Positions 31,071-39,591 of a stretch of 44,086 nucleotides of DNA are shown in pieces. The notes under the pieces are model-generated. The model was not told the origin of the DNA. It saw only the letters and a list, made by a program, of their open reading frames with translations, and searched no databases. Source of the DNA: JAKPCT01 sp029553165 (GTDB lineage: Bacteria; Bacillota; UBA4882; UBA8346); contig DAORZT010000018.1 of NCBI GenBank assembly GCA_035359995.1, positions 1-44,086 on the forward strand, in the 5' to 3' direction. The position numbers were made by a program, and so were the translations under genes. Within the stretch, counting starts at the first letter, position 1. Each line of letters starts with the position of its first letter.

Positions 31071-32231
31071 ATGATCAGACGCTTACTACATCTTTTCCTG
31101 ATAGTTTTGGGCTTCGTGGTTTTACTACTCGGTCAGTCACCGGTTAAGGCGGATTTAACAGTTGAGGCCAGATCCGCAATTTTACTCGAACCCTCCACCG
31201 GAAAAATCTTATTTACTCAAAACGAACATCAGCGGTTGCCTCCGGCAAGTATTACCAAGACGATGACGATGTTACTGGTTTTGGAGGCGATAGCTGAGGG
31301 AAAGCTAAATTGGAATGACCCGGTCATCACTTCCAGAAATGCGGCCCGGATGGGTGGTTCGCAGATTTATCTTAAAGAAGGCGAGATTTTGACCGTCAAA
31401 GAGTTGTTTAAGGCGGTTGTGGTCAAGTCAGCCAATGATGCCAGCACAGCGCTTGCGGAACATTTGGCCGGTTCGACCGAGGCTTTTGTGGCCGCAATGA
31501 ATCGGAAAGCCAAAGCACTGGGATTGCAAAACACCAATTTTGTGAATGTAACTGGATTGCCTGCGCCTGACCACTATAGCTCAGCGTACGATCTGGCAAT
31601 TATTTCGAGGGAATTGTTGCTTAAACATCCGGAAGTTTTGCAGTTTACGACGATTACAACTGATTACCTCCGCGATGGTCAATTTGTTTTAAAGAATACG
31701 AACGAATTAATAACGGTTTATTATGGAGCAGACGGTTTAAAAACGGGTTACACTCAAGAGGCATTATACTGTTTGGCGGCAACTGCCAAACGGAATGGAT
31801 TCCGCTTGTTATCGGTGATCTTGGGAGCCGAGACTAATGAAGCGCGGGTCAGTCAAAGTTGCCGTTTACTTGATTATGGATACCAGAATTATTGTTGGGA
31901 GACAATTTTTACTTCTAAAGCCGCAATTGGACGAGTATATATTAAACAAGCGCGATCAGAATATATACCTGTCAGGGTTAAAAGTGATTTTGGTGTCGTA
32001 GTTGCTAAGGCTCAAAAGGACGCCTTGAAAGTCAGGTATAATGTTCAAAAGGGATTGAGTTTTCCGCTTGCTACCGGTGCTTTGGTTGGGACTGCCAGCG
32101 TAATCCTTGAAGGCCAAGAGATTGCACAAACACCGATTTATTCTGTCGAGCCGGTTACGAAAGCTAACTGGTTCATAATTGGCTGGCGTTCGGTTCGGGA
32201 TTTCTTCAGAGAACTTTTTGGGACTGACTGA
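31071..32231 (+). CDS. D-alanyl-D-alanine carboxypeptidase (DacF/PBP5 type)
   Basis: This 386-residue secreted penicillin-binding protein has a signal peptide (1-27), then the S11 peptidase domain with Ser60-x-x-Lys63 (PASITK), Ser120-x-Asn122 (KSANDAS) and Lys224-Thr-Gly226 (LKTGYT). A C-terminal beta domain (about 275-360) and a hydrophobic/amphipathic end (NWFIIGWRSVRDFFRELF) hold it at the membrane. It trims the terminal D-Ala of peptidoglycan. TATACT at 31035-31040 is a probable -10, with a weak -35. The position beside spore genes is compatible with a DacF role in forespore peptidoglycan, unproven. Confidence 0.93.
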   Translation: MIRRLLHLFLIVLGFVVLLLGQSPVKADLTVEARSAILLEPSTGKILFTQNEHQRLPPASITKTMTMLLVLEAIAEGKLNWNDPVITSRNAARMGGSQIYLKEGEILTVKELFKAVVVKSANDASTALAEHLAGSTEAFVAAMNRKAKALGLQNTNFVNVTGLPAPDHYSSAYDLAIISRELLLKHPEVLQFTTITTDYLRDGQFVLKNTNELITVYYGADGLKTGYTQEALYCLAATAKRNGFRLLSVILGAETNEARVSQSCRLLDYGYQNYCWETIFTSKAAIGRVYIKQARSEYIPVRVKSDFGVVVAKAQKDALKVRYNVQKGLSFPLATGALVGTASVILEGQEIAQTPIYSVEPVTKANWFIIGWRSVRDFFRELFGTD

Positions 32232-32378
32232 TAATTTAGTCTGATAAATGTCATAGGAAAAAAGTAACAGGTTTTCTGCTTGAAATAAGAATTTGGAATC
32301 AATTTTACTAATTAAGAAGGAATATAACGGTAAAAAGAAGAACTTAAAAATGTTAATAAAATGAAAGAAGGTTGCGCA

Positions 32379-33329
32379 ATGAATCAGAAGGATAGTATCA
32401 AATTTCGGATTATTTTGCTGTTGGTATTATTTATACTATCTGCTTTTTCGACGGTAATGGCAATGGAACTTCTCAAAGAAGGCGCTGAAGGTGAGGCTGT
32501 TACTGAAGTGCAACAGTATTTATTTGAATTAGAGTATTTAAGTGTTGCTCCGACCGGCTATTATGGCAGTTTAACCGATCAAGCGGTTCGAAAATTTCAA
32601 TTTGAGTATGGCTTGAATCCGGATGGAGTAGTCGGGCCTTTAACTTACCAGGCTTTAAAAGATGCTGTTAACCGGAAAAACCAGGTGGTAATTCATACGG
32701 TTGTGGAAGGGGATACCTTATCAGCGCTTGCTGTTAAATATAAAACTTCGGTAACTGAAATTATGGAGAAGAATAAACTTACTGATACGACGATTGTCGA
32801 AGGGCAACAGCTATACATACCGGTTGCCGATCGCGCCCAAATCGCTTCCCGGAGCCGTAGTGGCAGAGTACAGGTAATTCCTTGGTCAGTTGTTAATGAA
32901 TTTTGGAAACGGGGCGAAAATGCGGTAATAATTGATGTTGCTACCGGTAAACAGTTTCGGGTCCGCAGACACGGTGGCCATCATCATTCTGATACCGTAC
33001 CATTGACTGCTGAAGATACCAAGATTATGTTGGAGATCTTCGGAGGGAAATTCAGTTGGGCACGCCGTTCGGTAATTGTCTATGTAAAAAATACTTATAT
33101 TGCCGCTTCAATGAATGGCCAACCGCACGGAAAAACTTCAATTCCTAATAATAATTTTGACGGTCATTTCTGTGTCCACTTTTTAGGCAGCCGACTTCAT
33201 AAGAACGGCCGTGTAGATGATGGACATCAGGCATTGATTCAAAAAGCAGCCAGCTTTAATTTTCCAGGTGCTGAAGAGGTTGAAGAGGAAGAACGGGTTG
33301 GTCTCCTTTTTACACCTGAGGGTGAGTAA
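32379..33329 (+). CDS. secreted LysM / peptidoglycan-binding protein with unassigned C-terminal domain
   Basis: After a signal peptide or anchor (about 8-30) come a PG_binding_1 domain (GAEGEAVTEVQQYLFELEYL to PDGVVGPLTYQAL), a LysM domain (HTVVEGDTLSALAVKYKTSV to GQQLYIPVA) and about 150 residues I cannot place. The last part has many conserved-looking His/Asp residues (RRHGGHHHSDTVPLT, DGHFCVHFLGSRLH, DDGHQA) that suggest a metal-binding enzyme acting on the cell wall or spore cortex. ATG 32379 has AAAGAAGG 7 bases upstream; ATG 32361 has no site. A terminator follows at 33340. Confidence 0.82.
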   Translation: MNQKDSIKFRIILLLVLFILSAFSTVMAMELLKEGAEGEAVTEVQQYLFELEYLSVAPTGYYGSLTDQAVRKFQFEYGLNPDGVVGPLTYQALKDAVNRKNQVVIHTVVEGDTLSALAVKYKTSVTEIMEKNKLTDTTIVEGQQLYIPVADRAQIASRSRSGRVQVIPWSVVNEFWKRGENAVIIDVATGKQFRVRRHGGHHHSDTVPLTAEDTKIMLEIFGGKFSWARRSVIVYVKNTYIAASMNGQPHGKTSIPNNNFDGHFCVHFLGSRLHKNGRVDDGHQALIQKAASFNFPGAEEVEEEERVGLLFTPEGE

Positions 33330-33339
33330 TTAACCAACT

Positions 33340-33362
33340 AAACCGCCAGATGGCGGTTTTTT
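33340..33362 (+). terminator. terminator after the LysM gene
   Basis: AAACCGCC/GGCGGTTT with a four-base loop and six T residues. Confidence 0.9.
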
Positions 33363-33399
33363 GTTATTATGGAATAATTAGTGAGAGGTTGTGGCTGCA

Positions 33400-33597
33400 A
33401 TGAAGAATAATGTCGGTTTAGTTGATCGGATTACCAGGATTATCATCGGGTGTGCGATGTTAGCAGTTGTGTTTTTGATACCAGGAAACGAACGGTGGTG
33501 GGGGTTATTGGGTATTATTCCGGTATTAACCGGAATCTTGGGGATCTGTCCGATTTACTCATTCTTAGGGATTAGAACCTGCCCCTGGAGCGAATAA
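33400..33597 (+). CDS. DUF2892 small membrane protein (YgaP-type)
   Basis: This 65-residue protein starts with the DUF2892 pattern NVGLVDRITRIIIG, has two membrane helices (about 13-29 and 36-52), and ends in the typical CPIYSFLGIRTCPW with two cysteines. The family is often linked to rhodanese-like sulfur proteins but also stands alone, as here. GAGAGG is 11 bases before ATG 33400; GTG 33391 is an alternative but too close to that site. Confidence 0.85.
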   Translation: MKNNVGLVDRITRIIIGCAMLAVVFLIPGNERWWGLLGIIPVLTGILGICPIYSFLGIRTCPWSE

Positions 33598-33602
33598 TAA
33601 TA

Positions 33603-33628
33603 AAAACCTATCATTGGAGATAGGTTTT
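33603..33628 (+). terminator. hairpin after the DUF2892 gene
   Basis: AAAACCTATC/GATAGGTTTT, a perfect 10-base stem with a six-base loop, followed by only TTTTATTATT. It lies just before the next gene, so termination may be partial. Confidence 0.65.
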
Positions 33629-33652
33629 ATTATTGTTCATTGGAGGAGAAAG

Positions 33653-33820
33653 ATGGGAAACTATGCAGCAATGTTATTGGTTTTACTGGTGGCAACTTAT
33701 ACGGTTTTATTTGGGATTGAACACCTGAAAACCAAAAATTACCTGGCGTTTTTTGCTTTACTGTTTTTAGCTCTAAGTATAATTGTTTTGCCTTTTTATA
33801 TGTTGTTTATCAGAACATAA
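33653..33820 (+). CDS. 55-residue two-helix membrane protein
   Basis: The product is almost only two membrane helices (about 3-20 and 27-52) joined by EHLKTKNY. No family recognised. GGAGGAGA (33641-33648) lies five bases before ATG 33653; an in-frame TTG at 33614 is inside the preceding hairpin and is unlikely. Confidence 0.6.
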   Translation: MGNYAAMLLVLLVATYTVLFGIEHLKTKNYLAFFALLFLALSIIVLPFYMLFIRT

Positions 33821-33849
33821 TCCTGCGGTAGGCACAGACCGGTTTCCTG

Positions 33850-33882
33850 GGACTAAATGCCTGTTTGACAGGCATTCAGTCC
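33850..33882. other. 14-base-pair hairpin between converging genes
   Basis: GGACTAAATGCCTG pairs with CAGGCATTCAGTCC (one mismatch, loop TTTGA). There is no T-run on either strand, so it is not a standard terminator. It lies just past the stop of gerC and may protect or process the mRNA ends. Confidence 0.5.
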
Positions 33883-33889
33883 AGTTAAC

Positions 33890-35155
33890 TTAATGTTCCA
33901 GTGGTGGCTGGAATTGGACTCCGGTCCTCCGAATCCTCACAGTTACTTTAACATCAATCTTTGAATCAGGATATTTATCCGGCCACCGGTATTTCTCCCA
34001 CTGGGTTGAGGTTAACATGGAGTTGCGAACCTTCACTCCAAAGCCAAAAATATCAGACCGGAATTCCTTCTGGGTTTTAGCGATGACCCGCTCAATCCGT
34101 CTTTTCAGTAATTGAGCGATTTTTTGACTTAAGATTTTTTCGTTATGTGGCGTTGTATAGTTAATTCCACTTTGGATACTGATTAGTTCAGCCTCAAGAC
34201 TTAAATTAACCTTAAAACAGTCAACTTCCCGCTTTTGATATTTGATTACCGGAGTCCTGGCAGCAATCAGGCGAAAGATGATTCGGTTTCCTTCTTTATG
34301 AGGATCAGCGATAGTCAGCAGCGCTTCACGGAATTTTCCGGTTAACATCTGTAATGCCTGGGATTCGTAAATATCAAGTTCACCGACTAATTTATCATTT
34401 CTGAAGACTGCCGTCCCAATAATCCGTGTATCTTCAGGCTGATCTTTGGCTGGATCTGGACTTTCGCCTTGCCCGCCCTCCGGAGGAACTGTCTCTCCGG
34501 TAGTTTCACTTTGGCGTTTGTACTTAGCGATTAACGGCGCATAATTTTGTTGGGAATAGGTTTCGTAACGTCCCATGAAATCATGCAATCTGGTCTCCGG
34601 AAACATTCCGGTTTTGTTTGAAAGTTCAAGCAAAGTCGCCAGATATTCGGCCGGATTTAATTCCAGTTTTGGTTTTACCTGCATGATGTCAGCGGCTCTT
34701 CCTTTACAGATGTAGATGAATAAGGTACGGCGCATTTCCCGAAATCGGATCAGGTTATCGATCCAGCGTTGGACTCCTTGTTTAGCCATCTCTTCACCAA
34801 TCAGGAGCACCTGGTTTTGGATCAGAGTGATCTCCCGGTTGACAGTGGTATTGATTCGATTGAAGGCTTCATAGATCGATGGCGCATCCATAGAAATTAT
34901 TAAGACGCTGGGGCTCTCATCGCTACCACCACTTGCAGGAGTTAATTTGGGAGGGATGGCGATCATCGTAGTGATCGTGAGGTCATCGCTATTGGGTTTG
35001 AGATCAAAACCTAAGGCCTGAACTAAGCCTAATGTTTCGATCTCTTTCCAATCCCAGCAGCCGTTCAATAATAAGGTGCAAAAGAGGAGTAATAAGCTTA
35101 GGAAAATATACTTTTTACCATGATGCTGTTGATGATTTTTAGGATTATTTTGCAT
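33890..35155 (-). CDS. gerC: spore germination lipoprotein, Ger(x)C family
   Basis: This 421-residue lipoprotein has a signal peptide with lipobox LLNGC (Cys near 32). The family start CWDWKEIETLGLVQALGFD follows, and the C-terminal Spore_GerAC domain runs from about 215 to 415. It is the membrane-anchored third subunit of a nutrient germinant receptor in the spore inner membrane. ATG 35155 has AAGGAGG 7 bases upstream and gives an 11-base overlap with gerB; an ATG 27 bases upstream in frame has no such site. Last gene of gerA-gerB-gerC. Confidence 0.93.
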   Translation of the reverse strand: MQNNPKNHQQHHGKKYIFLSLLLLFCTLLLNGCWDWKEIETLGLVQALGFDLKPNSDDLTITTMIAIPPKLTPASGGSDESPSVLIISMDAPSIYEAFNRINTTVNREITLIQNQVLLIGEEMAKQGVQRWIDNLIRFREMRRTLFIYICKGRAADIMQVKPKLELNPAEYLATLLELSNKTGMFPETRLHDFMGRYETYSQQNYAPLIAKYKRQSETTGETVPPEGGQGESPDPAKDQPEDTRIIGTAVFRNDKLVGELDIYESQALQMLTGKFREALLTIADPHKEGNRIIFRLIAARTPVIKYQKREVDCFKVNLSLEAELISIQSGINYTTPHNEKILSQKIAQLLKRRIERVIAKTQKEFRSDIFGFGVKVRNSMLTSTQWEKYRWPDKYPDSKIDVKVTVRIRRTGVQFQPPLEH

Positions 35156-36245
35156 TGGAAGCCTCCTTCTTTGGTTTGACAAAGAACGATATTAAAAGCA
35201 GCAAGATCGGAATTCCAAAGGTGATTCCCGCGTAGAAATTACTTAAGATATACTCATCTAAATAAATAGTTTCCGCCATCGAGGCTGGAACTAGACTTAA
35301 AGCAAAGATTAATACAGCGAGTGGAAATACTAACGGGCGTTGATTTCTAATTTTAAATGTTTGACTGAAACTGACGACCGTACCATAAAACAGACCGCTC
35401 ATTTGAATTGCAGCAGTGAAGAACCAGAGGAAGACGAAGACTGCTTCAACCCGTTGAAAAAACTCTCCGATTGAAATTAGCCGGGTGAGTTGATAGATCG
35501 GGAAGAAAAGCCGTTGTGTCGCAACATAATTAAAGGTCATGATTACTGCAGCAGTTGTCAGTGCATTAATCAGAGTAGAAATAATTAAGCTGATTGCTCC
35601 GACTCGGAAAACATCTTTCTGTTTCTCCAGTAACGGGGCAACAAACGCCAGCAGAATAATGTCGGAGAAAAAATTGAGATGAAGTGCGGCCTGTTTTAAT
35701 ATAACCAGCGGTCCCTTTCCGAAGATTGGAAGCAGTAATTGGGGATTAGTCGGAAAAGAAAAGATAATTGTAATGATAAAAAAGCCTAATAAATACGGCC
35801 CAAAAAACCAGGCGACCCGGGAAATGGCTTCAATTCCAAGCAGGGTAGCATAGATTAGTAAGATCATAAAAAAGATACTCAGAACACTGATCGGTGTGCG
35901 GGGTAAGATGGCGATGATAAAACTTTCGGTGAATTGCCGTAGAAACAGTGAAGTTGTGGTTAAAAAAAACAGAAAAAAAACCACCCCTAAAATCTTACCA
36001 ATTATTTGGCCTGTAACTATTTCAGCGATCTCAAACAGATTTTTTCCAGGGTACTTTTTAATTAAAGCAGCAATAAAATAAAACCCAACCAGGCTGAAGA
36101 ACCCGGAAAATAAGCCAATCATCCAACCGGCAGAGTCGCCTAATAATGCCATGTTGCGCGGTAGTGACAGAAAAACTTTGGCTGACATTAGTGCAATTAA
36201 TAGTGCTAAGATCTCATGGTTTCCGATTTTAACCTGATTACTCAT
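35145..36245 (-). CDS. gerB: spore germination permease-like protein, GerB family
   Basis: This protein of about 366 residues has ten predicted membrane segments of the APC-like Spore_permease fold, with NHEILALLIALMSAKVFLS at the start and YPGKNLFEIAEIVTGQIIGK after helix 2. GerB subunits bind the germinant in the spore inner membrane. I prefer ATG 36245, which overlaps the gerA stop as ATGAGTAA. Two further starts (36254 and GTG 36257) are in frame nearby. Reading frame intact. Confidence 0.93.
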   Translation of the reverse strand: MSNQVKIGNHEILALLIALMSAKVFLSLPRNMALLGDSAGWMIGLFSGFFSLVGFYFIAALIKKYPGKNLFEIAEIVTGQIIGKILGVVFFLFFLTTTSLFLRQFTESFIIAILPRTPISVLSIFFMILLIYATLLGIEAISRVAWFFGPYLLGFFIITIIFSFPTNPQLLLPIFGKGPLVILKQAALHLNFFSDIILLAFVAPLLEKQKDVFRVGAISLIISTLINALTTAAVIMTFNYVATQRLFFPIYQLTRLISIGEFFQRVEAVFVFLWFFTAAIQMSGLFYGTVVSFSQTFKIRNQRPLVFPLAVLIFALSLVPASMAETIYLDEYILSNFYAGITFGIPILLLLISFFVKPKKEASNAK

Positions 36246-37686
36246 TAGTGTCATCACCGTCCTTATTAATACTTTCCGAATAATCCCAGCGTCTTGGGTG
36301 ATCCGTTTGACGAATCCAGTCTAACGGTTTGAGAAAAACTGGCCGATCTGGCTGTTCATAGACCCGCGGACGGATAATCCGATCCTTGTTTTTAGGATGA
36401 TAGGGAGCAATTGGGGTTAAAAAGGGGACCCCAAAACTGGTTAGGGCAGCAGCATGTAATGCCATCATAAAGATTCCAAATGAGATGCCGAAAAACCCCA
36501 AAAAGCCAGCCAGCAGAATAAACATAAACCGGAGGATTCTAATCGTAAGTGAAGCATTGTAATTGGGGACCACAAATGATGCCAGGGCGGTGATTGCAAT
36601 AATGATGATCAGAATGGGGCTGGCAATTGAAGCGGCAACAGCTGCTTGGCCCAAGATCAATGCNNNNNNNNNNNNNNNNNNNNNNNNNNNNNNNNNNNNN
36701 NNNNNNNNNNNNNNNNNNNNNNNNNNNNNNNNNNNNNNNNNNNNNNNNNNNNNNNNNNNNNNNGCATGGACAAAGATTGAATAGGTTGTTGGTACAACCA
36801 GCGAATAGGGGCTGTTGGCCATGACGATCCCGACATACCCTTCTGTTAAATGGGCGGCGAGCCGATCGGGTCGCTCGGTTGATAGCATCTGCGGGATGAT
36901 TGACTGCGGATGGTCTTCCAAAAACTCTTCTAATGCGCCTGACTCCGAGATAAAATCAGTAGCTTCAGCGATGCTTTGGATCCGATATTTGACTTCCGCA
37001 ACCAGTTTTGGGTTGGCAATATCTTTGATGTACATTATTGCAACGAGAGTTTGGCTCCGTTTGCCAACGCGCAGAATTTCCGTAATCAGATTGGGATCTT
37101 TAACATATCGGCGGACACTTGAAGTGTTGTCACGGAAGTTTTCGTTGAAGGCTTCCTGCGGACCCCTGATTACCGGTTCATTGGTTGGGCGTTCAATACC
37201 ACGGTGTTCCCAACCCTTAGTTTCAATGATTAGTGCCTCGGCCGAGTCATCAATGAAGAGTGCTGTAGATCCTTCAAGGATACCGTTGATGACATCAGCC
37301 AGTTTTCTAGTACGTTCCACCTGTTGGCCAGGCACCATTCGTTCATAAGCGGTCAGAAGCGGTTCGCTGGGAGCGGATTCGGACTTGCTTAAGATCATTA
37401 AAGGTTGTAAGATCGCAAAATTTTGGGTATTGCGATCCGAAAGCCCATCTATATATATAATGAAGGCATCTTTCTTTAAACTTTCAATTCGAAATTCACG
37501 AATAACGATATCTTTATTAAGCGGGAGATGAAAAAGCTCTTCAAGGCAGGCACGATTTTTCTTGATATTTTTGGATAACTCTTCGCCGGGTTGTTCGGGT
37601 TCAATTTTGGGTCGCTTAACCGAATCATCAGTCAATGAAAAATGTTTGCGCGAGCCCAGTTTGAATAATCGCTTTAAGAAGCCCAT
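36238..37686 (-). CDS. gerA: spore germination receptor subunit A, interrupted by an assembly gap
   Basis: About 308 residues precede and 141 follow a run of 100 N bases. The N-terminal GerA domain is clear (KKNRACLEELFHLPLNKDIV, PNLITEILRVGKRSQTLVAI), up to VVPTTYSIFVH. After the gap ALILGQAAVAASIASPI continues the membrane domain. In GerA proteins about 85-90 residues normally separate these points, including the first membrane helices, so the true gap is probably near 260 bases and the N-run is a placeholder. It forms the germinant-receptor scaffold or ion channel. GGAGGG lies 7 bases before ATG 37686. First gene of gerA-gerB-gerC. Confidence 0.9.
   Translation of the reverse strand: MGFLKRLFKLGSRKHFSLTDDSVKRPKIEPEQPGEELSKNIKKNRACLEELFHLPLNKDIVIREFRIESLKKDAFIIYIDGLSDRNTQNFAILQPLMILSKSESAPSEPLLTAYERMVPGQQVERTRKLADVINGILEGSTALFIDDSAEALIIETKGWEHRGIERPTNEPVIRGPQEAFNENFRDNTSSVRRYVKDPNLITEILRVGKRSQTLVAIMYIKDIANPKLVAEVKYRIQSIAEATDFISESGALEEFLEDHPQSIIPQMLSTERPDRLAAHLTEGYVGIVMANSPYSLVVPTTYSIFVHXXXXXXXXXXXXXXXXXXXXXXXXXXXXXXXXXXALILGQAAVAASIASPILIIIIAITALASFVVPNYNASLTIRILRFMFILLAGFLGFFGISFGIFMMALHAAALTSFGVPFLTPIAPYHPKNKDRIIRPRVYEQPDRPVFLKPLDWIRQTDHPRRWDYSESINKDGDDTNE
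36664..36763. other. assembly gap (100 N)
   Basis: Exactly 100 unknown bases inside gerA, the usual size of a scaffold placeholder. The reading frame continues through it only by chance of its length. Confidence 0.98.
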
Positions 37687-37770
37687 CAAATAACCCTCCA
37701 GAAGATTAACAGTTTAATAAGTATTATTTACAAAATTGCTTGAGATAAACAAAAAAGGATGATTTATTTG

Positions 37771-38700
37771 ATGAAAAAAATTAAACCGAAGGTGTTAACT
37801 GCAGGTGCGACAATTGGAGTTGTCGCGCCGGCAAGCCCCTTAAAGGCAAATCAAAATCTCGCTGAATTGCTTGACATCCTCAAACGTTTAGGTTATCAGG
37901 TTGTTTTGGGACAGAGTACTCAGGCGCAACATTGTGGCTACTTAGCCGGGACCGATACCTTGCGGAAGACGGATCTGGAACAGATGTGGCTTGATCAAAA
38001 TATTGACGCAATTTGGTGCCTGCGAGGAGGGTATGGTTGTTTACGACTGCTTGCTGACTTGGATTTCTCCCTGATCGGGCGTCAAACACCAAAACTCCTG
38101 ATTGGTTTTAGTGATATAACCACCCTCCAACTTGCCCTGTGGACCAAATTGAAGCTGGTCAGTTTTCATGGTCCGGTATTGACAACCTTAAAGAGTGAAT
38201 TTTCCAGGACTCAAGCCATCAAAATGCTTTCCGGTAATTTAACCGGTCAGTTTGAGTGGACGGATCCGTTAAAAAGCCATCTTGACACGGTCAATCCGGG
38301 GACCGCGCAAGGGACATTGTTAGGTGGCAATTTGGCAACTTTAGTCTCTTTGATTGGGAGTGATTATTTTCCGGATTTAAACAATACAGTCCTGTTTCTG
38401 GAAGAAGTCGGCGAATCATGTTACCGGGTTGATCGGCTCTTAACCCAGCTGTTGCTTTGCCGGCAGTTTACCGTTCCGGCGGCGATTCTCATTGGACGCA
38501 GTGTACCGGTTGCCGGTGAGAGCGAAGCGGATTTAATCGCTGTTTTTGAAGAAAGGTTGAGTGGTTTGAAGATTCCAATAGCTTACGGCTATCCGATTGG
38601 TCATCTTGGTGAACAATGGACAGTCCCCCAAGGCATAATGGTTGAGGTTGATACTGTATCCGGACAGGTAGTGCTTTTGGAAACCGTTTTTTCCAGCTAA
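37771..38700 (+). CDS. L,D-carboxypeptidase (S66 family, LdcA-like)
   Basis: This 309-residue enzyme of the muramoyltetrapeptide carboxypeptidase family shows IGVVAPASPL at the start, RGGYGCLRLL, the nucleophile Ser114 in LLIGFSDITTL, the Glu pair in FLEEVGESCYRVDR and the catalytic His in YPIGHLGEQWTVPQG. It removes the terminal D-Ala of peptidoglycan tetrapeptides or acts on recycled muropeptides. It is cytosolic, with no signal peptide. ATG 37771 has GGATGA 7 bases upstream; an in-frame ATG 37759 abuts the ribosome site. It is transcribed away from gerA. Confidence 0.9.
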   Translation: MKKIKPKVLTAGATIGVVAPASPLKANQNLAELLDILKRLGYQVVLGQSTQAQHCGYLAGTDTLRKTDLEQMWLDQNIDAIWCLRGGYGCLRLLADLDFSLIGRQTPKLLIGFSDITTLQLALWTKLKLVSFHGPVLTTLKSEFSRTQAIKMLSGNLTGQFEWTDPLKSHLDTVNPGTAQGTLLGGNLATLVSLIGSDYFPDLNNTVLFLEEVGESCYRVDRLLTQLLLCRQFTVPAAILIGRSVPVAGESEADLIAVFEERLSGLKIPIAYGYPIGHLGEQWTVPQGIMVEVDTVSGQVVLLETVFSS

Positions 38701-38874
38701 ATTATAACAACTTTTCAAGAGATTACTTTACAGAAGCCAACAGGAAAAATTACATTTATCGCGAAAAGTATAAAAATGTTGGTTGCATAATCAATTGCTA
38801 TAAATTAATGGAACATATTTGACTTTTGTTTCGTTTAAAGAATATTACCAGAACTGATGGAAGGGGATAGACAT

Positions 38875-39579
38875 TTGCGATTAACCGGGGTAAAGTTTGC
38901 GATGATAACTTTGTTGAGCTGTTTATTGGTAACTGGGGTAAGTGCTGCGGCAGTTTTAGCGGCAGAAGATGATTATAAAGGAGAAGTTACTGTATTGGTC
39001 GGAAATGAAAGTGTCGCTAAAGGGAACTATCAGTTAAGCGACCGATTAGATCTTTCGGCGATTTATGAAGATGACGTTTTTAAGGCTGGGTTGGAGTATC
39101 AGATCTCCAGTAAGTTCAGTTTGAAAGCAGGGTTGCATTATAATCTTGACGCCGAAGAGGCGGTTGGATATGGCGGGATTGCTTATGACATTCCATTTGG
39201 GACCAACCTTAAATTAGTTGGATTTTTTGATTATAACTACGATTATAAGGATTGTACCAGTTATGAGTCGACAATTCGCGTAGAGATGTATCCGGGACAT
39301 TATATCTTTGCCGGGGTTCGTGGTTACACCGGTCCTGGGTCACCTGAGTTTAAATACAATGAAGATAATGAGGCCTTGCTTTTCCTAAAAGGGGATTTCA
39401 ATTGGGACATTAATAAATATTCGATCAGTTTACGGCCAGTCTTAAATATTAAAGGCGACTTCTTCCATGATTATGACTTGAGTTATCGTCTGAATGAACA
39501 GACTGCCATAGTTTTAAATATCAACAGTCTTTATGACAAAGAGACCAAGTACCGGATCGGAGTAGAATACCAATTTTAA
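38875..39579 (+). CDS. secreted beta-barrel-like protein, possible outer-membrane protein
   Basis: This 234-residue protein has a signal peptide (about 5-30, ending in VLAAEDD). The mature part is built of alternating strands (YQLSDRLDLSAIYEDD, FKAGLEYQIS, KFSLKAGLHYNLD, KLVGFFDYNYDY, YIFAGVRGYTG, RIGVEYQF). The last strand YRIGVEYQF alternates hydrophobic residues and ends in Phe, the assembly signal of outer-membrane barrels. No family recognised. TTG 38875 has AAGGGGAT five bases upstream; ATG 38857 has none. It is followed by the GerMN gene after 12 bases. A barrel in this organism would imply an outer membrane. Confidence 0.7.
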   Translation: MRLTGVKFAMITLLSCLLVTGVSAAAVLAAEDDYKGEVTVLVGNESVAKGNYQLSDRLDLSAIYEDDVFKAGLEYQISSKFSLKAGLHYNLDAEEAVGYGGIAYDIPFGTNLKLVGFFDYNYDYKDCTSYESTIRVEMYPGHYIFAGVRGYTGPGSPEFKYNEDNEALLFLKGDFNWDINKYSISLRPVLNIKGDFFHDYDLSYRLNEQTAIVLNINSLYDKETKYRIGVEYQF

Positions 39580-39591
39580 GGAGTAAACTTT

